Assembly: GCA_944363995.1 (NCBI GenBank)
Contig: CALVVV010000028.1
Coordinates: 1-15,963 of the forward strand
Direction of reading: 5' to 3'
Length of the DNA stretch: 15,963 bases
From: an uncultured Bacilli bacterium
Lineage (GTDB): Bacteria > Bacillota_I > Bacilli_A > RF39 > UBA660
In this document: piece by piece, positions 6,916 to 14,920 of the stretch
Layout: every line of letters starts with the position of its first letter
Numbering within the stretch: position 1 is the first letter of the stretch
Notes under the pieces: model-generated
What the model saw: the letters and a program-made list of their open reading frames with translations, nothing else
Databases searched by the model: none
What the model was told of the DNA's origin: nothing
Translations under genes and position numbers: made by a program

Positions 6916-7959
6916 ATGTATATTTTAAAAAATGCTATCGTTAGTATTACACGAAACAAAGGGAGAAATATTTTAATTGGTATTATTGTAATGGTTATTG
7001 CTTGTTTTTCAACTATAACATTAGCTATTAAAAATACTTCATCATCTTTAATTGATTCTTATAAGGAAACTTATAAAGTTGAGGCAACGATTGGTTTTAA
7101 TCGGGAAAATATGAAAAATCAATTTGATTTTACTAATAAAGATGGTATGGATGATATGAAAGAAAGTTTTGACAATATGGCATCTATTACTATCGATGAT
7201 ACAGAATTTACTATTGTAGGAATATTTGAAGAAAAAGATGAATCTAATTTTTCAATGTTTTCAAATTCTGCTAATACAATAATTACCAATACAACAGTTA
7301 TTGAAGAGCCAGCTAATGTAAATCCAACTTTTATTTTAACTTTTTATGATGATGCCAAAAAATTTGAAGAAGAATTATATAATAAAGGATTAGATGAATT
7401 TTATACTATTTCAACTAATGAAGAAGAAGTGTTGAATGCTACTAATAGTGTAAGTAATGTATCAACTTTTGCTTTAACATTTTTAATTTTAACTTTGATA
7501 ATCGGGGCTATTGTTTTATTTGTAATTAATCAAATAAATATTAGAGAAAGAAAATATGAAATAGGTGTTTTAAGAACAATTGGTATGAAAAAGTCTTTAT
7601 TAACTTTACAATTTGTTATTGAATTATCGATTGTTGCATTTATATCATTATTAATTGGTTGTGGTATCGGAACAATATTATCTAAACCGGTTGGAAACAG
7701 TTTATTACAAAATGAAATAGAAAATAGTCAAAACAATATGAATGAAATAAACAATAATTTTGGTGGTGGACCTAATCGACCAGAAATAAATGGTGTCGTT
7801 AAAGTCGAGGCATTTGATAGTATCAATGCTGTCGTTGATTACAAAGTTGTTTTAGAACTTTTATTAATTGGTATTTCTTTAACGCTAGTAAGTAGTATTT
7901 CTTCAATGATTAGTATTCAAAAATTCTCGCCATTACAAATATTAAAGGAGCGTAGTTAA
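6916..7959 (+). CDS. FtsX/MacB-type ABC transporter permease with a shortened extracellular domain
   Basis: A 347-residue inner-membrane permease that should pair with the ATPase encoded two bases downstream. ATG 6916 has GGAGG six bases upstream. Membrane segments are at residues ~19-38, ~184-206, ~231-256 and ~310-332, with the extracellular part between the first and second. The cytoplasmic coupling sequence RERKYEIGVLRTIGMKKS after TM2 is typical of FtsX domains, and the C-terminal FSPLQILKE is also common. The extracellular region (~145 residues) is short for this type. SITIDD at residues 90-95 runs straight into TEFTIVGIFEE, which I expect at the far end of a MacB-like core domain. This suggests an internal in-frame deletion. 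Such systems move or extract peptides or lipids, or drive envelope processes; the substrate cannot be told. I see no clear promoter at 6853-6915. Confidence 0.9.
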   Translation: MYILKNAIVSITRNKGRNILIGIIVMVIACFSTITLAIKNTSSSLIDSYKETYKVEATIGFNRENMKNQFDFTNKDGMDDMKESFDNMASITIDDTEFTIVGIFEEKDESNFSMFSNSANTIITNTTVIEEPANVNPTFILTFYDDAKKFEEELYNKGLDEFYTISTNEEEVLNATNSVSNVSTFALTFLILTLIIGAIVLFVINQINIRERKYEIGVLRTIGMKKSLLTLQFVIELSIVAFISLLIGCGIGTILSKPVGNSLLQNEIENSQNNMNEINNNFGGGPNRPEINGVVKVEAFDSINAVVDYKVVLELLLIGISLTLVSSISSMISIQKFSPLQILKERS

Positions 7960-7961
7960 TT

Positions 7962-8603
7962 ATGAGTATTTTAAAACTAGAAAAAGTTGGTTATCGTTAT
8001 AGTGATGCTGCTATAGATGATTATGTGTTTAAAAATATAAATTATGAATTTGAATGTGGCAAAATGTATGCTATAAAAGGTAGATCAGGTTCGGGTAAAA
8101 CAACTTTATTATCTTTATTAAGCGGTTTAGAAAAATGCAGTGAAGGTACAATTTATTATGATAATAAAGATTTAAATACTATCGATTTAGATTTATATCG
8201 TAGTAAATATATAGGTATTGTCTTTCAAAGTTATAATTTATTACCGCATCTTACAGCATTAGAAAATGTAATGTTATCGATGGATATTAGTAAAGTAAAA
8301 GATAATTCTAAGGAAAAGGCTAAAGAATTACTTAAAAAAGTTGGATTAAATGAAAGCCATTTTAATCGTCGTGTTTTAAAACTATCTGGTGGTGAACAAC
8401 AAAGAGTAGCTATTGCCAGAAGCTTATCTTATAATCCTAAAATAATATTAGCCGATGAACCAACAGGTAACTTAGATAAAGAAACAGAAGATGATATATT
8501 AAATATATTTAAAAGTTTAAAAGATAAATGTATTATCATTGTAACACACTCTAAAAATGTGTGTGATAATGTCGATATTGTCTATGATTTAAAGAAAAAG
8601 TAA
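7962..8603 (+). CDS. LolD/MacB-type ABC transporter ATP-binding protein
   Basis: The cytoplasmic ATPase partner of the FtsX-type permease, 213 residues, a normal length. All motifs are intact: Walker A GRSGSGKTT (40-48), Q-loop Gln89 in FQSYNLLP, signature LSGGEQQR (141-148), Walker B IILADEPTGNLD (161-172) and switch His196 in VTHS. FQSYNLLPHLTALENV and DEPTGNLD are typical of the lipoprotein-release and macrolide-export group of ATPases. The start ATG 7962 is two bases after the permease stop. AAGGAG lies within the permease 3' end, 11 bases upstream, so the two are translated from one message. The stop codon forms part of the terminator stem. The substrate is unknown. No regulator or accessory protein is encoded next to the pair. 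Confidence 0.95.
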   Translation: MSILKLEKVGYRYSDAAIDDYVFKNINYEFECGKMYAIKGRSGSGKTTLLSLLSGLEKCSEGTIYYDNKDLNTIDLDLYRSKYIGIVFQSYNLLPHLTALENVMLSMDISKVKDNSKEKAKELLKKVGLNESHFNRRVLKLSGGEQQRVAIARSLSYNPKIILADEPTGNLDKETEDDILNIFKSLKDKCIIIVTHSKNVCDNVDIVYDLKKK

Positions 8604-8623
8604 TGTGAAAACATTATTTTTTT
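8601..8623 (+). terminator. Rho-independent terminator containing the ABC gene stop codon
   Basis: The stem TAATGT/ACATTA has a GAAA tetraloop and a T run at 8617-8623. The stop codon TAA (8601-8603) is the foot of the left arm. The final T of the run is also the T of the extended -10 element of the mutL promoter. Confidence 0.85.
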
Positions 8624-8631
8624 GATATAAT
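8623..8631 (+). promoter_or_regulatory. Extended -10 promoter of mutL
   Basis: TGA-TATAAT is a perfect -10 box (8626-8631) with the TG extension at 8623-8624. The -35 position lies inside the preceding terminator. The expected transcription start is near 8638, inside the ribosome-binding site AGGTGA (8637-8642), giving a leader of about 10 bases before ATG 8648. Confidence 0.6.
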
Positions 8632-8647
8632 TATATAGGTGAGCTGT

Positions 8648-10420
8648 ATGAGTAAAATTAAAATAATGGATGAAATATTGGCTAATAAAATTGCTGCTGG
8701 TGAAGTTGTCGAAAGATGTGCTTCAGTTGTAAAAGAATTAGTAGAAAATAGTATCGACGCTAAAAGTAGTGAAATAAAAATAGAATTAAAAGAAGCAGGA
8801 ACTAGTTTAATTAAGGTAACTGATAATGGAATAGGTATGGATAAAGAGGATGCTATTTTATCATTTAATAGACACGCGACAAGTAAAATAAAAGATGAAT
8901 CTGATTTATATAACATCAATACACTAGGTTTTAGAGGTGAGGCTTTAGCCAGTATTGCTTCTGTTAGTAATGTAATACTTAAGACTAGTCAAGGTGATGT
9001 AGGCACTTTAGTTAATATTAAAGGCGGTAAAATAGTTAAAGTAGAAAATACCGAAGCAAGAAAAGGTACGATATTTGAAGTGACCGAATTATTTTATAAT
9101 ACACCAGCTAGATTAAAACACTTAAAAAGTTTATATACCGAATTATCTAGCATTACTGATTATGTTAATAAAATAGCCTTATCCCATCCAGAAATTAGAT
9201 TTACTCTAATTAATAATGGTAACACCATTTTAAAAACTGATGGTACTAATAATTTACTTAAAACGATAAGCAGTATATATGGTATGGATGTTGCTCGTAA
9301 AATGTTAGAGATAAATAATGAAGATGACGATTATATTATAAATGGATATATAAGTCTTCCAGAAGTAAATAGAGCAGGAAGAAATCATATTATTACTTTA
9401 GTAAATGGTCGTGTAGTTAGAAATCAAGAATTAAATAAAACAATTAATGATAGTTATCATTCTTATAAACCAGATAATAGATATCCAATCGTTATTATCA
9501 ATATCGAATTAGATCCTAGTTTAGTCGATGTTAATATTCATCCAACTAAAATGGATATTAAGTTTAGTAAATTAGAAGAATTATTAATATTAATTAAAAA
9601 AACAATTGTAAATAAACTAAATAAACAGACATTAATTCCTATAATCGAACAACCTATAAATGATTTTAATGAACCAATTGTTGAAGAAAAGGCAATAGAA
9701 CATAAAGAAACAAAAGAAGAATTAATAGAAGAAAAATTACCTAAGATAGAAAAACCAAAATATGAAGAAATAACTTTAGATTTTAATGAAATAAAGGAAG
9801 AAGAAACGAAATATGAAGAAAGATTACCATTATTATATCCTGTTGGTTTAGTTCACGGAACATATATAATATGTCAAAATGAAATTGGTATGTATTTAAT
9901 TGATCAACACGCTGCTAAAGAAAGAGTAAATTATGAATTATTTTTAGAAAAATTATCTAATCCTGTTAAAGATAAAATACCACTTTTACTACCACTTACA
10001 ATTGAATTATCCAATAATGAATATATTATTTTAAAAGAAAACTTTGATTTTTTAAATAGTATGGGCTTTGATATTGAAGAATTTGGTATTAATTCTATTA
10101 TAATTAAATCCCATCCGATTTGGTTAACAAAAGGTTTTGAAGATTTACAAATAAAAAAAATAATTGAAGCAGTTATTCATAAAGAAAAGAATTTTGATTT
10201 AGCTAAATTTAATGATCATTTATCTGCTACATTGGCTTGTAAAGCAAGTATTAAGGCTAATACTAATTTGAGTATTAATGAAATGGAAGAGTTAATTAAT
10301 GATTTAAGAAAATGTCATAATCCATTTAATTGTCCACACGGAAGACCTACAATTATAACATTTACTAAATATGAATTAGAGAAAATGTTTAAAAGAAGTG
10401 GATTTGAAAGTTTAAAATAA
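8648..10420 (+). CDS. mutL: DNA mismatch repair protein MutL (endonuclease type)
   Basis: A 590-residue MutL, which links mismatch recognition by MutS to strand removal. ATG 8648 is preceded by AGGTGA; an in-frame GTG at 8639 lies inside that site. The N-terminal GHL ATPase domain shows IAAGEVVERCASVVKELVEN (residues 15-34), DNGIGM (59-64) and GFRGEAL (94-100), then VNGRVVRN and DVNIHPTKMDIKF. A charged Glu/Lys-rich linker (~residues 335-395) leads to the C-terminal domain. That domain carries DQHAAKERVNYE from Asp419, ACKASIKA at Cys531 and CPHGRP at Cys562, which form the metal-dependent nicking site of bacteria lacking MutH. mutS is not next to it here, unlike the common mutS-mutL order. 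A metallopeptidase-like gene follows after 10 bases. Confidence 0.97.
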   Translation: MSKIKIMDEILANKIAAGEVVERCASVVKELVENSIDAKSSEIKIELKEAGTSLIKVTDNGIGMDKEDAILSFNRHATSKIKDESDLYNINTLGFRGEALASIASVSNVILKTSQGDVGTLVNIKGGKIVKVENTEARKGTIFEVTELFYNTPARLKHLKSLYTELSSITDYVNKIALSHPEIRFTLINNGNTILKTDGTNNLLKTISSIYGMDVARKMLEINNEDDDYIINGYISLPEVNRAGRNHIITLVNGRVVRNQELNKTINDSYHSYKPDNRYPIVIINIELDPSLVDVNIHPTKMDIKFSKLEELLILIKKTIVNKLNKQTLIPIIEQPINDFNEPIVEEKAIEHKETKEELIEEKLPKIEKPKYEEITLDFNEIKEEETKYEERLPLLYPVGLVHGTYIICQNEIGMYLIDQHAAKERVNYELFLEKLSNPVKDKIPLLLPLTIELSNNEYIILKENFDFLNSMGFDIEEFGINSIIIKSHPIWLTKGFEDLQIKKIIEAVIHKEKNFDLAKFNDHLSATLACKASIKANTNLSINEMEELINDLRKCHNPFNCPHGRPTIITFTKYELEKMFKRSGFESLK

Positions 10421-10430
10421 TGGAGAAAAA

Positions 10431-11426
10431 ATGAATAGAATTAACAATGGAAATTATATAACACCAAATCAATTTGGTAATTATACTGTTTTTGTAAATG
10501 ATTATATAAATCAATTATATAGTAGAAGTTTGGAATTATATGCAAAAAGATATGCCCAAAACAATCCAACTGGTACTCCAAGAATTGATATAGAAAAAAT
10601 TGAAGAATCTTTAGGCTATATAGATGATTATTTATATTATTTTTTTCAATTTAATAATGAAAGCTTTATTTCAATATTTGAAAATTTAATAGATAATTTA
10701 AAATTTATAACGGTTTTACCACCTACAATGAGGGGAGTTTATGGTCAATATAAAAATAATGAAAAAGTATTGTATATAAATCCTAAACTTCATTCAGATC
10801 AAAGATTAACTTCTGATGAAAGAACAAGATTATATATATGTCATGAATTAGGACATATACAAAATTCTAAATGGATGAATAATTTAATAATTATTTTAAA
10901 TGATATTAATTGTTCGATTGAAGATAAACAACTAATGTATGATGGATTTAGTTTGCTAGATGAAGCAATAACACAAGATCGAGCAGAAAATATTACTTAC
11001 TATTTTAGTTCTAAAACAAGACCTAGTATGACCCAACGAGTAACAGTATTATTTGATAGGTCACCACATAAAACAAATTTTGATTATTACGGAGAATTTC
11101 AAGTACCAACTATAGATTTTGCTAGAACTTTAAGGGGTATTGGAAAATTAGAAGATATAGATTTAGTGATGAAAGAATTTAATACTCGAGCATTAAAAGA
11201 AGAATTTTCAAAAAAAATATTTGATGAGTATACTACTGATGGACAAATTTCAAATCTATATTATTTATTAAAACAACTTGGAATCATTAAAAATGCAGCT
11301 TATGCAGCATTTGGATATAGTGATTATAGATATATAAGACAATCATCTCAAGCATTAGCAAAATATAATGAACTAGTTAGAGAAATGAGAGATTATCGAG
11401 ATCCTATTATAACAAGGAGTTTGTAG
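10431..11426 (+). CDS. Putative zinc metallopeptidase-like protein with HELGH motif
   Basis: A 331-residue protein starting at ATG 10431, with GGAG five bases upstream and only 10 bases from the mutL stop, so probably co-transcribed with mutL. The centre carries LYICHELGHIQNS, an HExxH zinc site (His138, Glu139, His142). LLDEAITQDRAE follows about 36 residues later and could supply a third ligand from Glu178 or Glu186. This layout resembles gluzincin-type peptidases, possibly near the IrrE/ImmA style, but I do not recognise the exact family. There is no signal peptide or membrane segment, so it should act in the cytoplasm. The N-terminal ~95 and C-terminal ~130 residues are helical and unknown. 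A shorter protein at 1550 looks like a relative without the zinc histidines. The stop is TAG. No substrate can be suggested. Confidence 0.8.
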   Translation: MNRINNGNYITPNQFGNYTVFVNDYINQLYSRSLELYAKRYAQNNPTGTPRIDIEKIEESLGYIDDYLYYFFQFNNESFISIFENLIDNLKFITVLPPTMRGVYGQYKNNEKVLYINPKLHSDQRLTSDERTRLYICHELGHIQNSKWMNNLIIILNDINCSIEDKQLMYDGFSLLDEAITQDRAENITYYFSSKTRPSMTQRVTVLFDRSPHKTNFDYYGEFQVPTIDFARTLRGIGKLEDIDLVMKEFNTRALKEEFSKKIFDEYTTDGQISNLYYLLKQLGIIKNAAYAAFGYSDYRYIRQSSQALAKYNELVREMRDYRDPIITRSL

Positions 11427-11438
11427 TGGAAATAAAAT

Positions 11439-11467
11439 AACTAAAAAATAGATATCAATTTTTAGTT
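11439..11467 (+). repeat. Inverted repeat / possible weak terminator after the peptidase-like gene
   Basis: AACTAAAAA (11439-11447) pairs perfectly with TTTTTAGTT (11459-11467) around an 11-base loop. There is no T run directly after it, so termination would be weak. A second AT-only hairpin, ATTAAA/TTTAAT followed by six T (11490-11509), may be the actual terminator. Both arms are nearly pure A/T, so chance pairing is possible. Confidence 0.4.
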
Positions 11468-11524
11468 AAGATTCTGTTAAAAAAATGTTATTAAATTTTT
11501 AATTTTTTTCATTACTATAATTAT

Positions 11525-11540
11525 ATATCTAAATATCTAT
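11525..11540 (+). repeat. Tandem ATATCTA repeats upstream of the nifJ promoter
   Basis: ATATCTAA and ATATCTAT lie side by side at 11525-11532 and 11533-11540, just upstream of the nifJ -35 region. An 11-base inverted copy, AAAATAGATAT, lies at 11445-11455 and matches ATATCTATTTT at 11533-11543. The position fits a regulator or upstream-element role, but A/T bias weakens the case. Confidence 0.3.
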
Positions 11541-11549
11541 TTTATTAAG

Positions 11550-11579
11550 TTGCAGGCTTAGTCTACTGTGTGTTATAAT
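11550..11579 (+). promoter_or_regulatory. Promoter of nifJ with extended -10
   Basis: The -35 box is TTGCAG (11550-11555), with an 18-base spacer and a perfect TATAAT (11574-11579) preceded by TG at 11571-11572. The predicted start is near 11586, at the first base of AGGTGAT (11586-11592). The leader to GTG 11597 is about 11 bases, and an ATG at 11582 would not be transcribed. Confidence 0.7.
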
Positions 11580-11596
11580 TAATGAAGGTGATTAAA

Positions 11597-14500
11597 GTGA
11601 AAAAAGTTATTATTGATGGTAATGAAGCATGTAGTAATATTGCATATTTATTTACGGAAGCAGCTGGGATTTATCCAATTACACCTTCTAGTCCAATGGC
11701 TGAACATATTGATGAATGGTCTAATAAAGGTATGACTAATATCTTTGGTGATAAGGTAAAAGTAATTGAAATGCAAAGTGAAGCAGGGGCTAGTGGTTTA
11801 GTTCACGGATTACTTAGAGCAGGAGTTTTAACGACGACTTTTACAGCAAGTCAAGGATTGTTATTAATGATACCTAATATGTATAAAATAGCTGGGGAAA
11901 TGTTACCTTGTGTTATGCACGTAGCAGCCCGCAGTTTATCGACTCATGCCTTATCTATTTTAGGTGATCATCAAGATATATATGCTACTAGAGCAACAGG
12001 ATTTAATATGCTAGCATCTTCTAATGTAAATGATACTAATTTCTTAGGAGCTGTAGCCCATTTAGCAGCTATTGAATCTAGTTTACCATTTATGCATTTT
12101 TTTGATGGTTTTAGAACTAGTCACGAATTACAAAAAATAAATATTTTAGAAAGTGATGATGTTAAAGATTTAATTAATTATGATAAATTAAATGAGTTTA
12201 GAAATAAATCAATCAATATTAATAATCCTAAAACTTATGGAACAAGTGAAAGTGATGATGTTTATTTTCAAGCAACTGAAATAAGAAATAAATATTATGA
12301 TAAAGTTCCAGATATCGTTAATAGTTATATGGAAAAGATCAATAAAATAACTAATAGTGATTATAAACCATTTAATTATTATGGTAGTAAAACTGCTAAA
12401 AAAGTTATTGTCGCAATGGGTTCTGTTTGTGAAACAATTAAAGAAGTAATCGATGATTTAAAAGAATATGGTTTAATCGAAGTCCATTTATATCGTCCTT
12501 TTTCTAGTAAATATTTCTTAGATGTAATACCAGATACAGTTGAAAGTATTGCGGTATTAGATCGAACTAAAGAATTTAATAATGAGCCTTTATATTTGGA
12601 TGTTATTAATGTATTAAAAGATAAAAATATTAAAGTAGTAGGAGGTAGATATGGATTATCTAGTAAAAATACGACACCTCGTCAAATAAAAGCAGTATAC
12701 GATATGTTAGATAATCCAACTCATAATTTTACAATCGGTATAAATGATGATGTAACTAATTTAAGTTTAAAAGAAACAGATTATAAATTAGATAATAGTT
12801 TAGAAATGTTGGTATATGGTTATGGTTCTGATGGTATGGTAAGTGCCTCTAAATCATTAATAAAATTGATTGGTAAAAATACGGATAAATATGTTCAAGG
12901 ATATTTTCAATATGATTCTAAAAAATCAGGGGGAGTTACTAATTGTCATTTAAGATTTAGTAATAATAAAATTAGATCAACTTATTATGTTGAACATCCA
13001 TCTTTAATGGTAGTAACGAAAGATACTTATTTAAATGATTATGAAATATTAAATAAAATTAAGGATAATGGTATCTTTGTTTTAAATACCGTTAAAACGG
13101 AAAAAGAAGTAATTGATTTTTTACCTAGTGATGTTAAATATATTATTAAAAATAGAAATATTAAATTCTATATTATTAATGCTTATGAATTAGCTAGTAA
13201 AGCAGGTATAAAAAATAAAATAAGTACGATTATGGAAGTAGTAATGTTATATTTAACTAATTTTTTAAATGATGATATTATTAAACAACTAAAAGATGAT
13301 ATTAGAAATAGATTTGGATTAAAGAGTGAAGAAATAGTTGAATCTAATATATATACTATCGATAATGCTATCAAATATTTAAAAGAGATTGAATTAGATG
13401 GTAATTATGAAGATGTAAAAAGACCAAATTATGTCGATGTTTATTTAGCGATGCGTCATCGTAAAGGTGATGAGTTAAAAGTATCTAGTTTTGAAAATAT
13501 GCCTGATGGGACATTTAATGCTGGTACTAGTAAAGATGAAAAAAGATGTATTTCTGATTTTGTACCTTTTTGGATAAGTAGTAATTGTATTAAATGTAAT
13601 ATGTGTTCATTTGTATGTCCTCACGGCGTAATTAGACCTTTTCAATTATCTGATGAAGAATATAATAATGCTCCCGATTATATTAAAGAAAGATGTATCG
13701 ATAAATATATAATTGGTATTAGTGTTAAAGATTGTACAGGATGTGGCTTATGTATTAAATCTTGTATGTCGAAAGAAAAATCATTAGAGTTTAAAGAATT
13801 AATTGATGTTGTAGAAGAACAAAAAGTGTTTGATTATTTATCTAAAAATATAACTTGTAAAGAAACTAATTTAAACAATGTTAAAAATACGCAGTTTAAA
13901 CAACCTAAATTTGAATTTAGTGGGGCTTGTGCTGGATGTGGGGAAACACCTTATATTAAATTGTTAACGCAATTATTTGGTGATAGTATGGTAATTGCTA
14001 ATGCAACCGGTTGTTCATCAATATATGGAGCTAGCGCACCATCAACGCCTTATAGTATACCTTGGGCTAGTTCATTATTTGAAGATAATGCTGAATATGG
14101 TTTTGGATTTTTACAAGCTGATAAAATAATGAAACAAAAAATAGTTAATATTATGAGTAAGTATAAAGAATTTGATGAATATATTAACAATATTAATAAT
14201 TATAATATAACTAAAAAATATTATGATAGTATCGATTTTAATAAATATAAAGAATTGTTACCTTATAAAGATTATATCGTTAAAAGAAGTATTTGGGCTA
14301 TCGGTGGTGATGGTTGGGCATACGATATTGGCTTTTCTGGGATTGATCACGTTTTAGCTAGTGGTGAAAATATTAAAATATTAGTTCTTGATACGCAAGT
14401 ATATTCTAATACTGGCGGTCAAGCAAGTAAAGCGACACCAAAAGGTAGCGTGGCTTTATTTGCAAGTGCTGGTAAACAAACTAATAAAAAAGATTTGGCG

Positions 14501-14914
14501 AGAATGATGATGACTTATCCTGATGTTTATGTCGCTCAAGTATCATTAGGGGCTAATCCAATGCAATTAATTAAAGCATTTAATGAGGCTAATAACTATA
14601 ATGGTCCAGCTATTATAATCGCTTATGCTCCTTGCATATCACATGGTATTAAAGGTGGTATGATTAATAGTATCGATATGGAGCGTGAGGCAGTTAAATG
14701 TGGTTATTTTCCTATTTTTAGAAGAAATCCAGAAACTAAATTTAGTTTAGATTGTAATCCTGATTTTAACTTATATGAAGAATTTTTAACTAAACAAACG
14801 CGATATACAATGTTAGATAAAGTAAATGATGAAGCTAAAGAATTATTACAATTAAATAAGGAAAATGCTATAAAAAATTATGAATATTATAAAAAGTTAA
14901 GTGATGAAGCTTAA
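11597..14914 (+). CDS. nifJ: Pyruvate:ferredoxin (flavodoxin) oxidoreductase
   Basis: A cytoplasmic, oxygen-sensitive enzyme that converts pyruvate and CoA to acetyl-CoA, CO2 and reduced ferredoxin, the main pyruvate exit in anaerobes. It has 1105 residues, all domains in one chain and slightly short for the family. The order is a pyruvate-binding N-terminal domain with YPITPSSPMAEHIDEW from residue 26 and the ASQGLLLM segment, a second transketolase-like domain, and a gamma domain (~400-600). Then come the EKR-type linker and two 4Fe-4S motifs, C664/667/670/674 and C713/716/719/723. The C-terminal thiamine diphosphate domain has CAGCGE at 778-783, Cys806, GGDG at 903-906 and NTGGQ. Cys778, Cys781 and Cys806 should help hold the proximal cluster. 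GTG 11597 is five bases after AGGTGAT. The gene is monocistronic, with its own promoter and a shared terminator. Confidence 0.97.
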   Translation: MKKVIIDGNEACSNIAYLFTEAAGIYPITPSSPMAEHIDEWSNKGMTNIFGDKVKVIEMQSEAGASGLVHGLLRAGVLTTTFTASQGLLLMIPNMYKIAGEMLPCVMHVAARSLSTHALSILGDHQDIYATRATGFNMLASSNVNDTNFLGAVAHLAAIESSLPFMHFFDGFRTSHELQKINILESDDVKDLINYDKLNEFRNKSININNPKTYGTSESDDVYFQATEIRNKYYDKVPDIVNSYMEKINKITNSDYKPFNYYGSKTAKKVIVAMGSVCETIKEVIDDLKEYGLIEVHLYRPFSSKYFLDVIPDTVESIAVLDRTKEFNNEPLYLDVINVLKDKNIKVVGGRYGLSSKNTTPRQIKAVYDMLDNPTHNFTIGINDDVTNLSLKETDYKLDNSLEMLVYGYGSDGMVSASKSLIKLIGKNTDKYVQGYFQYDSKKSGGVTNCHLRFSNNKIRSTYYVEHPSLMVVTKDTYLNDYEILNKIKDNGIFVLNTVKTEKEVIDFLPSDVKYIIKNRNIKFYIINAYELASKAGIKNKISTIMEVVMLYLTNFLNDDIIKQLKDDIRNRFGLKSEEIVESNIYTIDNAIKYLKEIELDGNYEDVKRPNYVDVYLAMRHRKGDELKVSSFENMPDGTFNAGTSKDEKRCISDFVPFWISSNCIKCNMCSFVCPHGVIRPFQLSDEEYNNAPDYIKERCIDKYIIGISVKDCTGCGLCIKSCMSKEKSLEFKELIDVVEEQKVFDYLSKNITCKETNLNNVKNTQFKQPKFEFSGACAGCGETPYIKLLTQLFGDSMVIANATGCSSIYGASAPSTPYSIPWASSLFEDNAEYGFGFLQADKIMKQKIVNIMSKYKEFDEYINNINNYNITKKYYDSIDFNKYKELLPYKDYIVKRSIWAIGGDGWAYDIGFSGIDHVLASGENIKILVLDTQVYSNTGGQASKATPKGSVALFASAGKQTNKKDLARMMMTYPDVYVAQVSLGANPMQLIKAFNEANNYNGPAIIIAYAPCISHGIKGGMINSIDMEREAVKCGYFPIFRRNPETKFSLDCNPDFNLYEEFLTKQTRYTMLDKVNDEAKELLQLNKENAIKNYEYYKKLSDEA

Positions 14915-14920
14915 CTTTTT
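14891..14920. terminator. Bidirectional terminator between nifJ and the convergent nuclease-like gene
   Basis: The perfect 11-bp stem AAAAAGTTAAG (14891-14901) / CTTAACTTTTT (14910-14920) has an 8-base loop. A runs on one side and T runs on the other let it work in both directions. It lies within the 3' end of nifJ, and both stop codons fall in the right arm. Confidence 0.88.

Noticed and set aside
8614..8919. 101-aa minus-strand open frame at the start of mutL
   Set aside because: It mirrors the strongly conserved MutL ATPase region; the Leu/Ser-rich translation is a typical antisense shadow.
11516..11521. Second TATAAT upstream of nifJ as another promoter
   Set aside because: It has no -35 box at a suitable distance and no TG extension; the box at 11574 is much better placed.
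11582..11596. ATG 11582 as the nifJ start
   Set aside because: It is upstream of the ribosome-binding site and probably upstream of the transcription start implied by TATAAT at 11574. GTG 11597 fits both.
13183..13374. 63-aa minus-strand open frame within nifJ
   Set aside because: It is antisense to nifJ; its hydrophobic look follows from the A/T-rich sequence on the other strand.
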